From assembly GCA_023446865.1 (NCBI GenBank), contig JAEXPL010000146.1, forward strand, positions 1 through 22,239: 22,239 bases of DNA. Reading direction: 5' to 3'. Within the stretch, counting starts at the first letter, position 1. Every line of letters begins with the position of its first letter. This document shows, piece by piece, positions 13,085-20,472 of this stretch. The DNA comes from Verrucomicrobiota bacterium (lineage in GTDB: Bacteria > Verrucomicrobiota > Verrucomicrobiia > Opitutales > Opitutaceae). The notes below the pieces were generated by a model, which saw only the letters and a program-made list of their open reading frames with translations, did not search any database and was not told the origin of the DNA. The translations under genes and the position numbers were made by a program.

Positions 13085-13122
13085 GGCCGTGCTGCCAAAG
13101 TGCAGCGCGGCCTTTCTGTTTT
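13085..13122 (+). terminator. Rho-independent terminator of the sigma-factor unit
   Basis: An 11-bp stem GGCCGTGCTGC / GCAGCGCGGCC (one G-T pair) with loop CAAAGT is followed by TTTCTGTTTT. It closes the transcription unit that contains the sigma factor and small ORFs. Confidence 0.85.
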
Positions 13123-13204
13123 GGGTGGGGCGCGACCCTCCGGGTGAGCCGGCGCATAGCCGCGCGTTGTCATCGATCTCCGCGTATCGCGCCGATCGCC
13201 TGCG

Positions 13205-13232
13205 GGTGGACCCGCTTGCCCCCAAGCGGGTC
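13205..13232 (+). repeat. Palindromic repeat unit 1
   Basis: A GGTGGA lead runs into a 10-bp perfect stem, GACCCGCTTG / CAAGCGGGTC (13209-13218, 13223-13232), with loop CCCC. It shares its plan with units at 13316-13340 and 13367-13393, though the stem sequence differs. Confidence 0.7.
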
Positions 13233-13315
13233 GAGGATTCGGCCCGCGGCGGACGCTGATCCAATTCCCGCAGCCCCGTTAGCAAAAGCAGTTCCCCGAT
13301 CCGCCGTCTCCGCTT

Positions 13316-13340
13316 CGTGGAGCTGCTCGCGAGAGCAGCT
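13316..13340 (+). repeat. Palindromic repeat unit 2
   Basis: A GTGG lead is followed by AGCTGCTC-GCGA-GAGCAGCT (13321-13340), an 8-bp perfect stem. It lies between units 1 and 3 and has the same lead-stem-loop-stem plan with a different stem and loop. Confidence 0.6.
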
Positions 13341-13366
13341 ATCGGCCGTCCCGCCGCGGCACCCGC

Positions 13367-13393
13367 GACGGCGTTGGGGCAACGCCGTCCACC
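13367..13393 (-). repeat. Palindromic repeat unit 3 (inverted)
   Basis: On the minus strand a GGTGGAC lead runs into the 10-bp stem GACGGCGTTG / CAACGCCGTC (arms at 13367-13376 and 13380-13389) with loop CCC. It is oriented toward unit 1. The stem and loop resemble unit 1 (GGTGGAC..TTGCCCC..AA), with several stem positions changed on both arms. Confidence 0.7.
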
Positions 13394-13496
13394 CCCAAGC
13401 CATTGTCCTGCGAGACGCGAGAACCGCTCCGCCGGACTTGGGCTTTCTCCCGTTTTCTTCTTGGGCCGCGGCCGGCGCGCTGGTCCGCTCGCAACG

Positions 13497-14339
13497 GTGC
13501 ACCGACTTCCCGCTCCTCGTTTCCTCGCCGCCATCGATCTCGACGGCACGCTCTTCGACCACGACGGCCACGTCGGCGCCGAGAATTTGGCCGCACTCGA
13601 TCAGCTCGTTGGCCACGGCTACGGCATCGTCCTCGCCTCGGGGCGGCACCCGCGAAACATGGCCGCCATCGCCGCCGCGCTGCCGCAGGTGCGCGCAATC
13701 GTCGCCTGCCAGGGCGGAGAAGTCTGCGACCGCACGCGCAGCCGGATCCTCGCGCAGCATTTCATGCAACCGACGGATGTGGCGCTGGTCGTCGAGGCCG
13801 GGCTGCGCGCGGGTTTCGGCGTCGTGGCTTACACCGAGGACGGCGAGCACACCCCGGCGGAAAGCCCCGACGTCGACCGTTACCGTCGCATCGCAAAAAC
13901 CGTCGTCGAGTGCGTGCCACCGGCGGTGTTCGCCGCCGAGCGCGTTTTCAAAGTCATGTGGATCGCGGAGGAGGCGCGGTTGGAGGGTTTTCTTGCAACG
14001 GGCGGGCACCAGGACTGCCAGCCGACCGCAGCCGACTCCGTTCGTTCGCACCGCGAGGTGTTCGAGTTCGGCCCGCGCGGCGTGACGAAGGCCACGGGCA
14101 CCGCCGTGGTCGCGCGTGAGCTCGGCATCGCACCGGCGCAGATCGCGGCATTCGGCGATGCCGACAACGACGTGCCGCTCTTCGCCTGGGCCGGTTTCTC
14201 GGCAGCGATGCCGCATGCCCGGCCCGAAGTGCGTCGCCGCGCGACGGTGACCGCGCCGACCGGCCCGACCAATTCGGCTTTCGCGCGCAGCGTCGAGCTG
14301 GCGCTCGCGCACTCCCGGGCCAACCCACGGCAGGGCTGA
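13497..14339 (+). CDS. HAD family hydrolase, Cof-like phosphatase
   Basis: A 280-residue cytosolic haloacid-dehalogenase superfamily phosphatase of the Cof (type IIB cap) branch, which dephosphorylates sugar phosphates, nucleotides or cofactors. Motif I is DLDGT (Asp14 nucleophile, Asp16 acid/base). Motif II is in IVLASGRHPRN (Ser/Thr position at about 45). A Lys equivalent is in RGVTKATG (about 200), and motif IV is GDADNDVPLF (about 220-229), all in the order expected for the family. The cap domain falls between about 85 and 185. The start is a GTG at 13497; no ATG fits before motif I, and extending further upstream would run into the palindromic units. Substrate is unknown. The gene is monocistronic as far as can be seen. 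Confidence 0.88.
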   Translation: MHRLPAPRFLAAIDLDGTLFDHDGHVGAENLAALDQLVGHGYGIVLASGRHPRNMAAIAAALPQVRAIVACQGGEVCDRTRSRILAQHFMQPTDVALVVEAGLRAGFGVVAYTEDGEHTPAESPDVDRYRRIAKTVVECVPPAVFAAERVFKVMWIAEEARLEGFLATGGHQDCQPTAADSVRSHREVFEFGPRGVTKATGTAVVARELGIAPAQIAAFGDADNDVPLFAWAGFSAAMPHARPEVRRRATVTAPTGPTNSAFARSVELALAHSRANPRQG

Positions 14340-14666
14340 TCCGTCTGGGAGCGTTCCGGACAAGTCGCGTTGGCCGATCTCGAATGCTGCAGACGACAGA
14401 GGGTAACCAGGGAAACGAAGGGAAGCCGGCTGGAGCGAATGTCGGAAACCTGTGGACCGGCCGCGGTGAGGCCGGCACCTATCGCCGGATTCGCCACGCC
14501 CGGCTACAGCAGAAGACAAACCGCCCCAGCACGGGAACCGCACTCGGCGTCTCCGGCTCTTCGCACTCCTCCCGTATTGAAGCCGGTGCCCGGTGGGCGG
14601 CGGCCGCCGCCGAGCTGCCCTGCGTTCTCTTCGTGGCTTCTGTCGGTTCCTGCCCGCCTCTTGGCG
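14340..14666. other. Gap with dispersed-repeat-like sequence and 16-bp palindrome
   Basis: No gene is seen between the HAD and RNHCP genes, which converge here. At 14397-14423 is ACAGAGGGTAAC followed by AGGGAAACGAAGGG, similar to the ACAGAAGGTAACGAAGG-type repeat common in Verrucomicrobiota intergenic DNA. An inverse form (CTTCGTGGCTTCTGT) is near 14631-14645. At 14596-14611 is a perfect 16-bp palindrome built from GGCGGCGG and its complement. A possible weak relative of the TGTAG-type element ends at about 14513 (CTACAG). Confidence 0.4.
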
Positions 14667-15065
14667 TCAGAGTGGAAACGGCACACGCGTGAGCGGGCGG
14701 ACGGCGAGGGCGAGCAACGCGCGTTCGTCGTCGTCCCCGGCCACGCGGTTGAGGTGGATCGTGTGGCAGGTGCCGCAACGATGGAGCACGTGCCATTCGC
14801 CGCGCGGGTCGACCGACACCGCGATCGGCTCCATGCCCCCGCGACAGAGCGAAGCGCGGTCGCCGGGCGTGTCGTCGAGGTGCACGCTCCAGAGGCAGTG
14901 CGGGCAGTGGTTGCGGTGGCGCGTGCCGGGCGCATCGAGCGAAAACTCGAGGCCGCAGTGGCGGCATTTCAGATAGGAAAGGCGGGCGGAGCGACGGGGC
15001 TCGTGAAACGGGCGGAACGATTCGTCAGACGGTCCGTCGTCGGACCGGAACGAGGAATGCGACAT
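14667..15065 (-). CDS. RNHCP domain zinc-binding protein
   Basis: A 132-residue protein carrying the RNHCP domain, named for its core motif. Visible are two Cys pairs, the first as LKCRHCGLEFSL at about 31-42, the hallmark RNHCPHCLWSVHLD (about 50-63), PGDRASLCRGGMEPI, and a final pair in HRCGTCHTIHLNRVAGDDD. The four CxxC-type pairs suggest two zinc sites. The domain's function is not known, and homologs are small stand-alone proteins. The N-terminal 28 residues are Ser/Arg-rich and not conserved. Start is the ATG at 15065; an open frame continues upstream but is not family-like. It diverges from the isocitrate dehydrogenase gene and converges on the HAD gene. Confidence 0.88.
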   Translation of the reverse strand: MSHSSFRSDDGPSDESFRPFHEPRRSARLSYLKCRHCGLEFSLDAPGTRHRNHCPHCLWSVHLDDTPGDRASLCRGGMEPIAVSVDPRGEWHVLHRCGTCHTIHLNRVAGDDDERALLALAVRPLTRVPFPL

Positions 15066-15573
15066 CGGGAGAACACAGTCGGAGGTGGTCTTCCCCGGTG
15101 GTGGAACGCGCGGGATGCGCGGCAGAAAACAAACGCGGAAACCTCGAACCCGCACCATCGGCACAGGGCCGATGGGCGGACGAGTGAAGGAGCGGCGGAC
15201 GACGGGCGGAGCTGACCGACCGGGAGCGGAGAGCGGGCGTGTCGCTACGCCGCTTCGCCCACAGTGGTCCGACCGAAAGCCTGGAGAGTGTGCTGCTGTT
15301 TCTGCATCAAAAATACCGGAGGTCCGGCATCCGGGACAACGGCGCACCTTCGGCGGACTTCAAGGTCCGGACATTCGCGGCCGATCGTTCCGGCTCTCGC
15401 CACTCGACGCGGGTCCCTCCCCTTCAGCCCCCGGCTTCAGCCGCACGTATCCTGCGCTTCGGCGCGTGCGGCCCAGCTACTACCCACCGGCGGAGCCCGC
15501 CAATACTTTGACCACCCCGCCGCCACTCCCTTTGCTCGCGGAAACACGTTTTCCCGCTACTCCTTCCGTCACC
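15066..15573. other. Divergent intergenic region, 508 bases
   Basis: This gap separates RNHCP (minus) and isocitrate dehydrogenase (plus) and must hold both promoters. I see no convincing gene, strong hairpin or clear -35/-10 pair. A TTTGACC at about 15507-15513 is a possible -35 for the dehydrogenase but has no good -10 partner. Confidence 0.4.
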
Positions 15574-17799
15574 ATGTCCGCGGCTCCCATCATCATCTAC
15601 ACCAAGACCGACGAGGCTCCCGCCCTCGCCACCTATTCGCTGCTCCCAATCGTCCAGGCGTACGCCAAACGGGCCGACATCAACGTCGTCACACGCGACA
15701 TCTCTCTCGCCGGCCGCATCCTTGCCGCGTTCGCCGACATCCTGCCGCCCGCCCAGCGCGTGCCCGATGCCCTCGCCGAGCTCGGCGCGCTCACGCTCCA
15801 GCCCGAGGCAAACATCATCAAGCTGCCCAACATCTCCGCCTCCGTGCCGCAGTTGAAGGAGGCCATCGCCGAGCTTCAGGCCCGCGGCTACGCGCTGCCC
15901 GACTATCCGGAGACGCCGAAGACCGACGCCGAGAAGGACGCCAAGGCCCGCTACGACAAGGTCAAGGGCTCCGCCGTGAACCCAGTCCTGCGCGAGGGCA
16001 ACTCCGACCGCCGCGCGCCCAAGGCCGTGAAGGAGTACGCCCGCAAGCACCCCCACTCGATGGGCAAGTGGACCGCCGCCTCCAAGACCGCGGTCGCCAC
16101 CATGGGCGCCAACGACTTCTTCGCCAACGAGCAGTCCGTCACCGTGGCCGACGCCACCACCGTGCGCATCGAGCATGTCGACGCCGCCGGCAAAGTCACC
16201 GTCCTCAAGGACAAGCTCGCGCTGAAGGCCGGCGAAATCCTCGACGCCACGTTCATGAGCCGCCGCGCGCTCGTCGCCTTCTACGGCGAACAGGTCGCCC
16301 GCGCCCGCACCGAGGGCGTGCTCTTCTCGCTCCACCTCAAGGCCACGATGATGAAGGTCTCCGACCCCATCCTCTTCGGCCACGCGGTGCGCGTCTTTTT
16401 CGCCGCCCTCTTCGAGAAACACGCCGCCGTCTTCGCCCAGCTCGGCGTCGACCCCAACAACGGCCTCGGCGATCTGCTCGCCAAGGTCGCCACGCTGCCC
16501 GCGGCCCAGCGCACTGCGATCGAGACCGACTACCAGGCCGCCCTCGCCGCCGGCCCGGCCGTCGCGATGGTCAACTCCGACCAGGGCATCACCAATCTCC
16601 ACGTGCCCTCCGACGTCATCGTCGACGCCTCCATGCCCGCCATGATCCGCGCCGGCGGCAAGATGTACGACGCGCAGGGGAAAACCCAGGACACCTTGGC
16701 CGTCATCCCCGACAGCTCCTACGCCGGCATCTATTCGGCCACGATCGACTTCTGCAAAAAGCACGGCGCCCTCGACCCGAAGACGATGGGCTCGGTGCCC
16801 AACGTCGGCCTCATGGCCCAGGCGGCCGAGGAGTACGGCTCGCACAACAAGACTTTCCTCATCCCCGCCGCCGGCACCGTGCGCGTGGTCGACGCCGCGG
16901 GCGCCGTCCTCCTCTCGCACGCCGTCGAAGCGGGCGACGTCTGGCGCGCCTGCCAGACCAAGGACGCCCCGGTGCAGGACTGGGTGAAGCTGGCGGTCAG
17001 CCGTGCCCGCCTTTCCAACACGCCGGCCGTCTTCTGGCTCGACGCCCAGCGCGCCCACGACGCCCAGCTCATCGCGAAGGTCGAGAAATACCTCAAGAAC
17101 CACGACACCGCCGGCCTCGACCTGCGCATCCTCGCGCCCGCCGCCGCCTGCACGCACACCCTTGAGCGCATCGTCCGGGGTCTGGACACCATCAGCGTCA
17201 CCGGCAACGTCCTGCGCGACTACCTCACCGACCTCTTCCCGATCCTCGAGGTCGGCACGAGCGCGAAGATGCTCTCGATCGTCCCGCTAATGAACGGCGG
17301 CGGCCTCTTCGAGACCGGCGCCGGCGGTTCGGCGCCGCAGCACGTCGAGCAGTTCCTGCAGGAGAACTACCTGCGCTGGGACAGCCTCGGCGAGTTCTTC
17401 GCCCTTGCCGCCTCCTTCGAGCACCTCGCCAACACCAGCGGTAGCAGCAAGGCGCGCGTGCTGGCATCGACCCTCGACACCGCCACCGGCAAGTTCCTCG
17501 AGAACGACCGCTCGCCCGGCCGCAAGCTCGGCACGATCGACAACCGCGGCAGCCATTTCTATCTCGCGCTCTACTGGGCCCAGGCGCTCGCCGAGCAGAC
17601 CGAGGACCGGGAACTGCAGGCCGTGTTCGACCAACTCGCCCGGCGCCTCGCCGCCGCAGAGCCGCAAATCGTGGCCGAGCTCCTCGCCGTGCAGGGCAAG
17701 CCGGTCGACGTCGGCGGCTACTACGCGCCCGACGACACCAAGGCCGCCGCCGCCCTCCGCCCGAGCGCGAAGTTCAACCAGATTCTGGCGACGCTCTGA
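15574..17799 (+). CDS. icd: NADP-dependent isocitrate dehydrogenase, monomeric type
   Basis: A 741-residue enzyme converting isocitrate and NADP+ to 2-oxoglutarate, CO2 and NADPH in the TCA cycle; cytoplasmic. The length equals the monomeric IDH family (about 740). Diagnostic stretches are IIIYTKTDEAPALATYSLLP at the N-terminus, VLREGNSDRRAP (138-149, isocitrate-binding Asn/Ser/Arg), the HPHSMGKW motif, the central MVNSDQGITNLHVPSDVIVD region, the PNVGLMAQAAEEYGSHNKTF stretch and C-terminal DNRGSHFYLALYWAQALA. All expected regions are present without gaps, so the gene looks intact. The ATG at 15574 gives the usual N-terminus; the open frame upstream to 15085 is not family-like. A bidirectional terminator follows within 25 bases. 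Confidence 0.97.
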   Translation: MSAAPIIIYTKTDEAPALATYSLLPIVQAYAKRADINVVTRDISLAGRILAAFADILPPAQRVPDALAELGALTLQPEANIIKLPNISASVPQLKEAIAELQARGYALPDYPETPKTDAEKDAKARYDKVKGSAVNPVLREGNSDRRAPKAVKEYARKHPHSMGKWTAASKTAVATMGANDFFANEQSVTVADATTVRIEHVDAAGKVTVLKDKLALKAGEILDATFMSRRALVAFYGEQVARARTEGVLFSLHLKATMMKVSDPILFGHAVRVFFAALFEKHAAVFAQLGVDPNNGLGDLLAKVATLPAAQRTAIETDYQAALAAGPAVAMVNSDQGITNLHVPSDVIVDASMPAMIRAGGKMYDAQGKTQDTLAVIPDSSYAGIYSATIDFCKKHGALDPKTMGSVPNVGLMAQAAEEYGSHNKTFLIPAAGTVRVVDAAGAVLLSHAVEAGDVWRACQTKDAPVQDWVKLAVSRARLSNTPAVFWLDAQRAHDAQLIAKVEKYLKNHDTAGLDLRILAPAAACTHTLERIVRGLDTISVTGNVLRDYLTDLFPILEVGTSAKMLSIVPLMNGGGLFETGAGGSAPQHVEQFLQENYLRWDSLGEFFALAASFEHLANTSGSSKARVLASTLDTATGKFLENDRSPGRKLGTIDNRGSHFYLALYWAQALAEQTEDRELQAVFDQLARRLAAAEPQIVAELLAVQGKPVDVGGYYAPDDTKAAAALRPSAKFNQILATL

Positions 17800-17821
17800 T
17801 TCGCGCTGTCGCCCCCGAACA

Positions 17822-17856
17822 AAAAGCCCCGGGCCGCGCTGCGGTCCGGGGCTTTT
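17822..17856. terminator. Bidirectional Rho-independent terminator
   Basis: AAAAGCCCCGG pairs with CCGGGGCTTTT over 11 bp and the stem continues inward (CCGC/GCGG past one G-T pair) around a GCT loop. T-tracts lie on both sides, so it can serve the dehydrogenase gene on the plus strand and the small membrane protein gene on the minus strand. Confidence 0.9.
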
Positions 17857-17874
17857 GCTAGACGAAAAGCGGAA

Positions 17875-18252
17875 TCACTCGAACACCGTCGCGAACCATT
17901 TCGCGAACTGCTCGCCCACGACCGGAACGGGTTTCTGTTCGCCGTTGATCGCCGCGAGCAGGCCCATGATCCAGAGCACGAAGATCGCGAGGCCGAGCAG
18001 CGGAGCCGCGACGAGACCCAACAGCGGGATCAGCGAAAGGATAAAGCACGCCACACCGCCAATGATGAGACCCAACGACTGGCGGAGGTGGAAAGCGCCC
18101 AACTTGGTCTTGGCCTTGTTGTGCATCACAATCGCGATGACGATGCCAACGTAGCACAGGATCGGCGTGACGTACGCTAGGATCGCCACGGTCTTGTCTT
18201 CGCCGGCGGGCGCCGCGGGGGGAGGAGGAACGGGAACAGAGGTGTCCGACAT
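17875..18252 (-). CDS. Small membrane protein, DUF4870 / import-component-like
   Basis: A 125-residue inner-membrane protein with a Pro-rich N-terminus (VPVPPPPAAPAGEDK) and three to four hydrophobic segments at about 25-45, 62-82 and 82-102. The motif VMHNKAKTKLGAFHLRQSLGL (about 43-63) is characteristic of DUF4870/Tic20-like small proteins often annotated as import component proteins; the HLRQ-hydrophobic motif is well conserved in them. Function is not established. Start is the ATG at 18252, because the open frame further upstream overlaps the palindromic element. It shares the terminator at 17822-17856 with the convergent dehydrogenase gene. Confidence 0.8.
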   Translation of the reverse strand: MSDTSVPVPPPPAAPAGEDKTVAILAYVTPILCYVGIVIAIVMHNKAKTKLGAFHLRQSLGLIIGGVACFILSLIPLLGLVAAPLLGLAIFVLWIMGLLAAINGEQKPVPVVGEQFAKWFATVFE

Positions 18253-18391
18253 GGTGGTGTTTGGGTTAAGGGATAGGGCGGCACGAACGCCGCTGAGCCC
18301 GGAGCCTATGGACCATTTCGTATCAGGCAAACCGGTTCTAGCGTGCGGGAAAAGGGCGGGCATCCCCCCCGGCTCGCCATGAAGCATGGAC

Positions 18392-18451
18392 TGCAGGCCA
18401 GGGCGGCGACCCGGCTTCAGCGGCGGGCCACCTCAGCGGGGTGCCTACAGC
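18392..18451 (-). repeat. Two-hairpin palindromic element, copy B
   Basis: Read on the minus strand it begins GCTGTAGGC, continues GCTGAGGTGGC, AAGCCGGGTC and ends GGCCTGCA. This aligns along its whole length with copy A at 2149-2205. The ends TGTAGGC/GCCTGCA are the same inverted pair with one change. The hairpins are less perfect than in copy A. It lies between the import-component gene and the PmoA-family gene. Confidence 0.7.
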
Positions 18452-18515
18452 GTGCATCGCCGCCCGAGCTTCGTGAGGATGGAGGATCTGGGCGAAGCCG
18501 GAGAGTCGGTGGCCC

Positions 18516-19454
18516 TCACTTCGCGACTGCGGGGGCCGCCGCCGCGGCAAGCGCCTCCGCCGTCCACGCTGCCGGGCGCACCACGATTCGATAATGGAGG
18601 TCGAACGGTTCGCCGGCGGCGAGCGTCAGCGGCTGCGGTGCGAGAACCGCGGCGCACACGAAACGCATCTTCTCGCCGTTGACGACGTACCACGGCAGCG
18701 CGGCAGCGACCGAGCCGGAAAGATTGACGACGGCCACGCCGCCGAGATCGCGCCCCTCCGCGCCAAAGTTGCACGCGATGGCCGCCGCAAAGGGGCGCGC
18801 ACGGTCGCTTTCGAACTGCGTGACGGCACCAGTTGGTGTCAGCACCGCCATTGTCGCCGGTTGCGAGGGCAGACGAAGTCCGAGCCCGCCGTAACCGCCG
18901 TTCACCTTGCCGCCGGGCTCGCCGGGCATCGGTGTGCGGTCGAGCACCGCGCCCGAGCCGGTGGCCGTGAAATGCGCCGTCCAGTCGATACGGTAGCTGC
19001 CGTCGGCGGCAGGCGCGGAGATGCGCAGCACCCGCTGCTCGATCAGCTCGATCCGCCCTTCGGGCCGCGAGTAGGTGACAACAAAATGCAGCTGGGCGGA
19101 GCCGTCGGCCCGGGCGTTTAGGTCGGTGAGTTTCCAGCGCGTGGTCCCCTCGGACCGTTGGCCCGGACCATCTTCCTCCCAGTAGTTCACGCCGTTGATG
19201 AACTTCCACGAGAACCAAAGCCCGTAGTGCCAATAATGATCCGACGGGTGGACCACCGCGAGATCCGCGCCCGCGCCGGTGGCGAGTGTCGCGAAGTGCG
19301 GTTTCCCCTCCTTCGGATCGAAGGAGAACTTCCAGACGACCGCGCCGTCGCAGGTCCAGGCGAGCGAGGCGGTGTCGCGTTGCCAGTCGGCCCGGACCGA
19401 CGCGGCACAGACGGCGACCACGAGGGAGAAAAGAGCGGAGCGAAGAGGTTTCAT
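18516..19454 (-). CDS. Secreted PmoA family (DUF6807) protein
   Basis: A 312-residue exported protein. Residues 1-22 are a signal peptide (MKPLRSALFSLVVAVCAASV, then RA, cleavage before DWQ). The core matches the family labelled methane oxygenase PmoA / DUF6807 in databases: VVWKFSFDPKEGKPHFATLA at about 40-59, HPSDHYWHYGLWFSWKFING (about 69-88), then NYWEED, and MAVLTPTGA in the middle. Despite the label these proteins are not the methane monooxygenase subunit; they are common in Verrucomicrobiota and Planctomycetota, often near sugar-degradation genes. The fold is probably beta-rich and related to carbohydrate-processing proteins; no biochemical function is certain. Start is the ATG at 19454, which gives the signal peptide. 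No carbohydrate genes are adjacent here. Confidence 0.87.
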   Translation of the reverse strand: MKPLRSALFSLVVAVCAASVRADWQRDTASLAWTCDGAVVWKFSFDPKEGKPHFATLATGAGADLAVVHPSDHYWHYGLWFSWKFINGVNYWEEDGPGQRSEGTTRWKLTDLNARADGSAQLHFVVTYSRPEGRIELIEQRVLRISAPAADGSYRIDWTAHFTATGSGAVLDRTPMPGEPGGKVNGGYGGLGLRLPSQPATMAVLTPTGAVTQFESDRARPFAAAIACNFGAEGRDLGGVAVVNLSGSVAAALPWYVVNGEKMRFVCAAVLAPQPLTLAAGEPFDLHYRIVVRPAAWTAEALAAAAAPAVAK

Positions 19455-19898
19455 AGGGGAACTGGAAAGGAGACGGCGCCAGCGCCGAACGTACAGCGGC
19501 TTTCCCGCGGCCGCGAGGCGGAGCGTGCCGAACCCCACCGCGTTGCCGCCCTCCGGGTGGCCGCGTCCGCGTGGCGTCGATCACGTCCCTGATCCCCGCG
19601 ATGCACTGGCTGCGCTGCACAGGAGGTGACGGTGTCCGTGCGCTCCGCGCCGGCCGCGGACGCCGGCCCAGTGTTCTTCGCCGCGAAGAACACGAGGCGG
19701 CGTCCCTACCGACGCAAGCCCGATCGCATCGTGAGGATCCGGGGCACTTCGTGGGAATGCAAACGCGGTTGTGTTGCCCTCGGTGTCTGCTAATCCGGGT
19801 ACGAGCGGCCGCGCATTCCGGGAGACCCACACGAACGGCGAACAGACCTGCCCGCGAGGCAGGCGACGGCCGCCACCCAACCCGAACACACCACCACC
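19455..19898. other. Divergent intergenic region with nested palindrome
   Basis: These 444 bases separate the PmoA-family gene and the 150-residue gene. The only clear structure is the nested palindrome at 19658-19705, listed separately. I see no gene and no clear promoter pair. Confidence 0.4.
19658..19705. repeat. Nested palindrome
   Basis: Outer arms GGACGCCG (19658-19665) and CGGCGTCC (19698-19705) enclose an inner 10-bp stem GTGTTCTTCG / CGAAGAACAC (19671-19680, 19684-19693) around a 3-base loop. There is no T-tract, so it is not an intrinsic terminator. It resembles a REP-type intergenic repeat. Confidence 0.6.
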
Positions 19899-20351
19899 AT
19901 GGCAACACGCATCGCTGTCCGTCGCGGGTCCTGCAACCCCGCCTGTTCTCAAGTCGTCAAGTTCCTCACCGACCAAGAGGTTCCCGCCAGCACCGGCATC
20001 AACGTCGGTTGGTACAAGTCGCTCGACGGTTTCCGCTACCTCAACGTCTTCGTCCAGTTCGACCAGAAGACCGCCACCGAAGCTCCGGTCGACCTGGGCC
20101 TGACGTTCGCCTTCGATTCCAAGGGCAAACTCAGCGCCCGCCGCTACGTCAACCTCGAGGCCAACCTCCCCGGCCCGCAGGCGACGAACTTCATCGAAGT
20201 GTCCGGCGCGAACAGCTGGCACGGCAACCCGCACAACATCAGCAGCTACCTCGCCCGACTCCCGGTCATGGGTCCTTGGGCACAGGTGTTCGTCTACAAC
20301 CGCGCGCCGCTCGTGCGCACCGTCACCGTCTGGGGCTATCTGGTCTCCTGA
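19899..20351 (+). CDS. Hypothetical 150-residue protein
   Basis: I do not recognise this protein. It has codon use like its neighbours and varied amino-acid composition, which supports a real gene. Two cysteines lie near the start (RRGSCNPACSQVV, 12 and 16). The middle alternates hydrophobic and polar residues as in a beta-rich fold (FRYLNVFVQFDQ, DLGLTFAFDSKG), and the end is FVYNRAPLVRTVTVWGYLVS, also strand-like. There is no signal peptide or membrane helix, so it is probably cytoplasmic. It stands alone, 121 bases upstream of the helicase, and could share its transcript. Start is the ATG at 19899, which has no visible ribosome binding site. Confidence 0.75.
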   Translation: MATRIAVRRGSCNPACSQVVKFLTDQEVPASTGINVGWYKSLDGFRYLNVFVQFDQKTATEAPVDLGLTFAFDSKGKLSARRYVNLEANLPGPQATNFIEVSGANSWHGNPHNISSYLARLPVMGPWAQVFVYNRAPLVRTVTVWGYLVS

Positions 20352-20472
20352 CCGGCCCCCTTGGGGCGGAGCAGCCGGCTGGCCGAAACCAGCCCGCTCC
20401 GCCCACCCCGGGCGGTCGCAACGGAGAAAACCGTCGCCCTCGGAGGCGTTTCCTGTACGTTCCGCCCCTCAC

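Noticed and set aside
12126..13157. Minus-strand open frame opposite the sigma factor
   Set aside because: Antisense shadow; the plus strand has clear sigma-factor regions.
15424..17157. Long minus-strand open frame opposite isocitrate dehydrogenase
   Set aside because: Val/Gly/Glu/Asp-rich shadow of a strongly identified gene.
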